A stretch of DNA of 58,237 nt from Phialocephala subalpina (taxonomy: Eukaryota > Ascomycota > Leotiomycetes > Helotiales > Mollisiaceae): contig FJOG01000045.1 in assembly GCA_900073065.1 (NCBI GenBank), forward strand, positions 242,036-300,272, written 5' to 3'. The notes below the pieces were generated by a model that saw nothing but the letters and a program-made list of their open reading frames with translations, did no database searches and was not told where the DNA came from. The translations under genes were made by a program, and so were the position numbers. Shown piece by piece: positions 54,285 to 58,237 of the stretch; the first letter of the stretch is position 1; every line of letters begins with the position of its first letter.

Positions 54285-54844
54285 ATATATATAGCATTGG
54301 TATATTAATTCAAACTTAAGAACTAGAAATAAGATCGCATATTATCGGATTAATCGAGTCCTTTAAAATTATTTTCAAATTATTTTATTCGTATTGAAAA
54401 TTAAACTCTTTAATATACTTATTAAATCGATGGGAAATATAAATACGTAATATTAAATTAATTAAGAATATTATTTCCTTTTCAAAATATTTAAATATTT
54501 ATTCCTTTTATTTATTTTTCTTTTTAAAGGTTTCAATTCCTTATTTTTATATATTTTTTATTATTAAATAAATAATTAGAATCAAATCAAATTAAATTTT
54601 TAATTTAATATTTTATTTATAAATTCTATTATAGATTTTCCAAATATAATTTTATTTTCTTATTGATTTTTATTTAATAAAATATTTTATATAATTTATT
54701 ATTATAATTAGTATTTATTTTCCTATAAATTAATATTATCGAAAATATTTAAAATATTTAAATTTTTATTATTATTATTTTTCTTTATTAAAAATATTAT
54801 AAATATAAATATTTAATTAATAAATTTAATTTAAATAATTTATA

Positions 54845-54990
54845 AAATGCCATCGCTTCGTTCCTCGTTCAAGTGGGGCCTAGCGCGCTCGTACCTCGCA
54901 AATGCGCGCCCCACTTTTCCTCGTCTCTACACTTTGGCATTTTGCTTCGCAGGCCTCGCAGGGGCGCCCTTGCAAGAGACTACTTTTTCT
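54845..54990. repeat. GC-rich hairpin island in AT-rich DNA
   Basis: About 145 bp of high GC content with internal inverted pairs: AAAATGCCA with TGGCATTTT, and AAGTGGGGC with GCCCCACTT. It escaped the AT drift of its surroundings. It could be a MITE end or an unrecognised structured sequence; no tRNA-like pol III boxes were seen. Confidence 0.4.
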
Positions 54991-55152
54991 CTATCTAATG
55001 ATATACTTTTTAAGTTATTAGCTCTTAAATTGCGTTTTATATAAGCGTTTGAAATCATAAGTAAACTGATTAATACTTATATTTAATAGTCGAGGCAGCT
55101 CGTTTGGAGAAACGTTTTACCGCTCCGATAAGCCTCATTAAAATACCGGTCG

Positions 55153-55546
55153 CATTAAGCGTTTTACTTTACGAGCCCGCATCGTATTCATTCTCTTATA
55201 GAATTTTACGATAAGTTTATATATAAAAAGCCCTCAATTAATAGAATATTTATATAATTAAACTTAAATTAATCCGTCTTTTTAGTTTTTTTTTTTTGAT
55301 ATTTGTAGTTAAAACTAGAATCGATATAATCGATCGATTTCTCTAAAGCAGATTCTGCCAGGCGGTAAAAGCTTTGCATATTGATCGCAACTTTTAATGT
55401 AAATATCAAAGAAACTAAAAGAGGGATTAATTAGAGCTTAATTGCGCAAATACTCTATTAATTGAGGGCTTTTTATATATAAACTTATCGTAAAATTCTA
55501 TAAGAGAATGAATACGATGCGGGCTCGTAAAATAAAACGTCTAATG
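55153..55546. repeat. 394-bp foldback element with about 99-bp or longer arms
   Basis: 55153-55251 and 55448-55546 are inverted copies matching at about 95 of 99 bases, sharing ACGAGCCCGCATCGTATTCA and AAGCCCTCAATTAATAG. Weaker pairing continues inward to about 55307 and 55395. The few differences are mainly C/T or G/A. It may be a MITE or a recent inverted duplication. Confidence 0.8.
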
Positions 55547-56480
55547 TAGGGTTTTTGGTGTTCCTTTATCGGCCTGAATGCCTAAGGCAATTGGGGGGGT
55601 TTTTTTTTTTCGACCTGCTTAAGCCAATCATTTTGACAAGGATCAAATATCGAGTTATTTACTTCTATATTTTGTAAACTATAAATGAAGCTAACTATAA
55701 AGAGTTGGTTTAATGCATATAATATAAAACTTAATTGTAAAATAAATAAATTAAAGGAATTATTTTTAAATATTTTAATTCCTAATTTTTAATTTTTAAA
55801 CTCAAAACTCGATTCTAAACTTTTTTTCGACCTACTCGAACCCCCACATTCCAACCACGTGATTTTCAGCGGGTGGGGGTCTAAAGCCCCTTCCACCCTG
55901 CGCTGCGCTAGGCAATAATAAATATTATATTAAGAATACTATATTTATATTTAAAAATCCAAGAAAACTTTTATATTTTTTTAATAATAATAATTTTTTC
56001 TTATTAAAAATAATAATATCGAATAATTTAATATTTATTAAATTTTTTTTTAAAATATTCAAAAACTTATAAGAAATTAAAAATTTTTATAGAAAAATTT
56101 AAATTTTTTTTTTTTAAATATTTCGAAATATAAATAAATAATTCTTATAATGAAAAGAAATTTTTTTATTTTAAAACGAATATTTAAAAAGTTTTTTTAA
56201 TTTCTAATAAAATAATTATTAATGAATTTTTTTTCTTATATTTATATTAATAAGAAAAGAAAATATTTAAATAATAAATATATTATATATTTCTTTAGAA
56301 TAGGAAATATAAACTTTTAAAATTATTATTTATTAAAATATATTATTAATAATTTGAAGAATTACGAATTGAAATATATTATTATTAATATTTCGAAGAA
56401 ACTTTTAATATATTTACCAAAGAATATAATTGATCCGCAAATATAAAGTAGACGATTATAACTATTTAAGTTGCTAGCCA

Positions 56481-57720
56481 TAAGTTGCTAGAAGGTAATA
56501 GAGATATTAGTAAGCCCAAGGAAGAAGACGTTTACTATTAATATTGGGCTCAGTGGGAGTGGCTAACTTAGTAGAGAATAAGCATTGTTGTGAGCAGCCA
56601 TTGCAGGACGTGTTGTGGGTGAGCAGCAAGGCAAAAGATCGATGGTAGGATAGAATGCTAGTCTGAGTCTGGTGAAGCTGAGGTCGGATATGGGAGCGAG
56701 TCTGTCTTTGAGGAGCTTCTCCATGGACGCCAAGGGAATTGCGAACTCTTATATGGACATCTAGTCTCGTGCTCCTCATCTCGTGGATGTCTAATCTTCC
56801 CTGTGGTTGCAGCTTGATGTGTTGGCGCCTTGAATAATCAAGATGACTTCCTTGATTCATTATGCAGGCAGTGTGGGGGAAGCAACACATTGATTTGGAG
56901 CATTGGTAGCGTTCGGACCGCGGATATTGCTGGAGGAAGAGTTTATGGCGCATCGATTATGCAGTTCTCTAAAAATGGAACGTCTCCATGTGACACCCTT
57001 TCCATTCTTGATACCTCCATTGGGTCAAGACAATGCTGTAGAACATCGAGGCTTGTATTCAGGATACTCATCCCCGAGGCCGTTGCTATATCCGAGATCC
57101 TGGGAGAAGGACAATCCCCTTCACCCCGGACAAGAACGAAAGGGGTGTTAATGTCCGAGATGGAAATGGCTTGCTGGCTTGCAGTATCTCAATTGACAGA
57201 TTGGCGAGAAGTGCTGGTCATTTAAATTACATTGCTGGATTTAGGGGAGCTTTTCTCACAGGGATATAATCAGTCTGCGGATCATAACCAACACGTGCCT
57301 CAGCCGCCACAGGATGCGTGCGCAATCTGGAGGACTTTCGGTAGGTTGAGAAATGTGAGGCGAAATACAGCCCAGCCTAGAAGCGGGGTACTACTGACCC
57401 CGCACCTATGCAATGCGGATCGTCCCCTCGAGCACCATCACCCCGAAGCAGCTGGTGGGCCATGATTGATGCACGGTGTACTGGCCCCTCAATTGTGCGT
57501 TGCATGCGTGTCACAGCGTGGCATCCATGCTAACCCAACCTGAAATCGGGGAGGAACGAATGCCTCTCATGTTTCTGACTCGGCTTTTTAGCGCTGGCGG
57601 CATTTGCACGGCCTGCCAGAGCCGAAACCACGTGGCTTCTCGAGGGCTCTTGAAGGAAGGGGTTGGGGTAATAAGGGTTATTAGTATAAGAGTAAAGGCT
57701 ACCACGCATGGCCTATTCTC
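56481..57720. other. Normal-composition island between AT-rich blocks, no gene recognised
   Basis: About 1.2 kb of moderate GC content. Overlapping frames of up to 148 codons exist on both strands (56507-56953 minus, 56830-57225 plus), but neither has domain-like features, and they contradict each other. It may be a remnant of single-copy DNA trapped between repeats. Confidence 0.4.
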
Positions 57721-58237
57721 TTTTTATTATTAATTATTATAATAATTATTAATCTTTTTGATTTATAATTTATAATAAAAAAGAATTTTATTCTTAGTTT
57801 TATTTTTTTTAAAAAAAAAAGAAAAAAGAATTTATTTTTATTCGTATAATAATATATAATTTAAATTATTAAAATTTTTTTAATATTTATATTTTTATAA
57901 ATAAATAAATTAAATTCAAAATAAATTATTTTAATTATATATAAAACTTTTTTTTATAAATAAAAATAATATATTTACGATTTAATATATTATACAAATA
58001 AATTAAAAAATAATTAAAATTTATATTAAAATATTAATAATATTAAATATTTGATTATATAATATATAAAAATAATAATAAATTAAAATTAAAATTAGAA
58101 TTAATATTTATAAAAGAAATTTTAAATAAAAAAATATATAATTAATATAAATAAATTTTTTAAGAAATTTATATAATTTTATTATAATATAATATATAAA
58201 AATTATAAAATCAAATATATTCTTATAATTTTCATTA
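57721..58237. other. AT-rich block, right edge
   Basis: About 500 bp almost free of G and C, made of TATA, AAATTT and AATAAT strings. No gene and no telomere-type TTAGGG repeats. Same character as the block at 54285-56480. Confidence 0.75.

Larger units (their letters stand above)
54285..56480. other. AT-rich RIP-type block
   Basis: About 2.2 kb that is mostly A/T, with runs of AATATTT and TTTAAA, no coding capacity and stops everywhere. It contains a small GC-rich island (54845-54990), a 394-bp foldback (55153-55546) and a GC-rich patch near 55846-55912 starting CCCCCACATTCCAACCACGT. It is most simply explained as repeats eroded by RIP. No transposase relic is readable. Confidence 0.75.

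Noticed and set aside
56507..57225. Overlapping 148- and 131-codon frames on opposite strands
   Set aside because: Mutually exclusive and featureless, lying between RIP-type blocks.
57721..58237. AT-rich end considered as mitochondrial or telomeric sequence
   Set aside because: No TTAGGG repeats and no mitochondrial gene; composition is explained by RIP-type erosion.
1..58237. CRISPR arrays, bacterial operons, integrases or prophage features
   Set aside because: None present; intron-rich eukaryotic genes throughout exclude a prokaryotic context.

Overview
The window is nuclear DNA of a filamentous ascomycete (Pezizomycotina; a Leotiomycete is my best guess, by inference only). Support: many short GT-AG introns of about 48-91 nt with CTAAC/CTGAC-like branch sites; families largely confined to filamentous fungi (HET proteins, NACHT-ankyrin STAND proteins, a Zn2Cys6 regulator, an Rds1-like ferritin-fold secreted protein); and C-to-T/G-to-A damage typical of repeat-induced point mutation (RIP) in the repeats, with very AT-rich blocks at both ends.

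Layout. 1-480: AT-rich block that cuts off the 5' part of a membrane-protein gene (479-994). 1.4-5.5 kb: a HET-domain gene and, convergent to it, a membrane-anchored RBR E3 ubiquitin ligase. 6.5-8.8 kb: a RIP-damaged piggyBac-family transposon. 9.1-12.3 kb: an intact NLR-like gene (NACHT, near-identical ankyrin repeats, C-terminal ZZ zinc finger). 12.9-13.7 kb: gene debris including a RIP-killed HET pseudogene, then a 716-bp assembly gap. 15.2-16.6 kb: BCS1. 17-18.9 kb: a relic copy of an exon from the 22.5-kb gene, abutting a broken membrane-protein gene and followed by a mariner-like MITE. 19.4-27.5 kb: a large membrane protein, a small CHZ-like protein, an NAD-binding protein and a glycosyltransferase. 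27.5-32 kb: gene-poor. 32-54 kb: Zn2Cys6 factor, two weak ORFs, Ser/Thr kinase with a long disordered tail, S9 peptidase, acyltransferase-3, a divergent HET protein, a Kre9-like cell-surface protein, an amidoligase-like protein and an Rds1-like secreted protein. 54.3-58.2 kb: AT-rich blocks with a 394-bp foldback element and GC-richer islands.

How it fits together. The first 14 kb resembles a fungal allorecognition/innate-immunity island: one intact HET gene, one intact NLR, one dead HET gene, a truncated membrane gene and a dead transposon lie side by side, with a membrane RBR ligase among them. The most distinctive gene is the NACHT-ANK-ZZ protein: five repeat units are nearly identical in DNA, with changes concentrated at a few codons, as expected of a recognition surface under diversification. 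The rest is ordinary genome content, without a recognisable biosynthetic cluster. Splice models were built by eye from frame, splice-site and branch-point consistency and protein-family continuity; none has transcript support.
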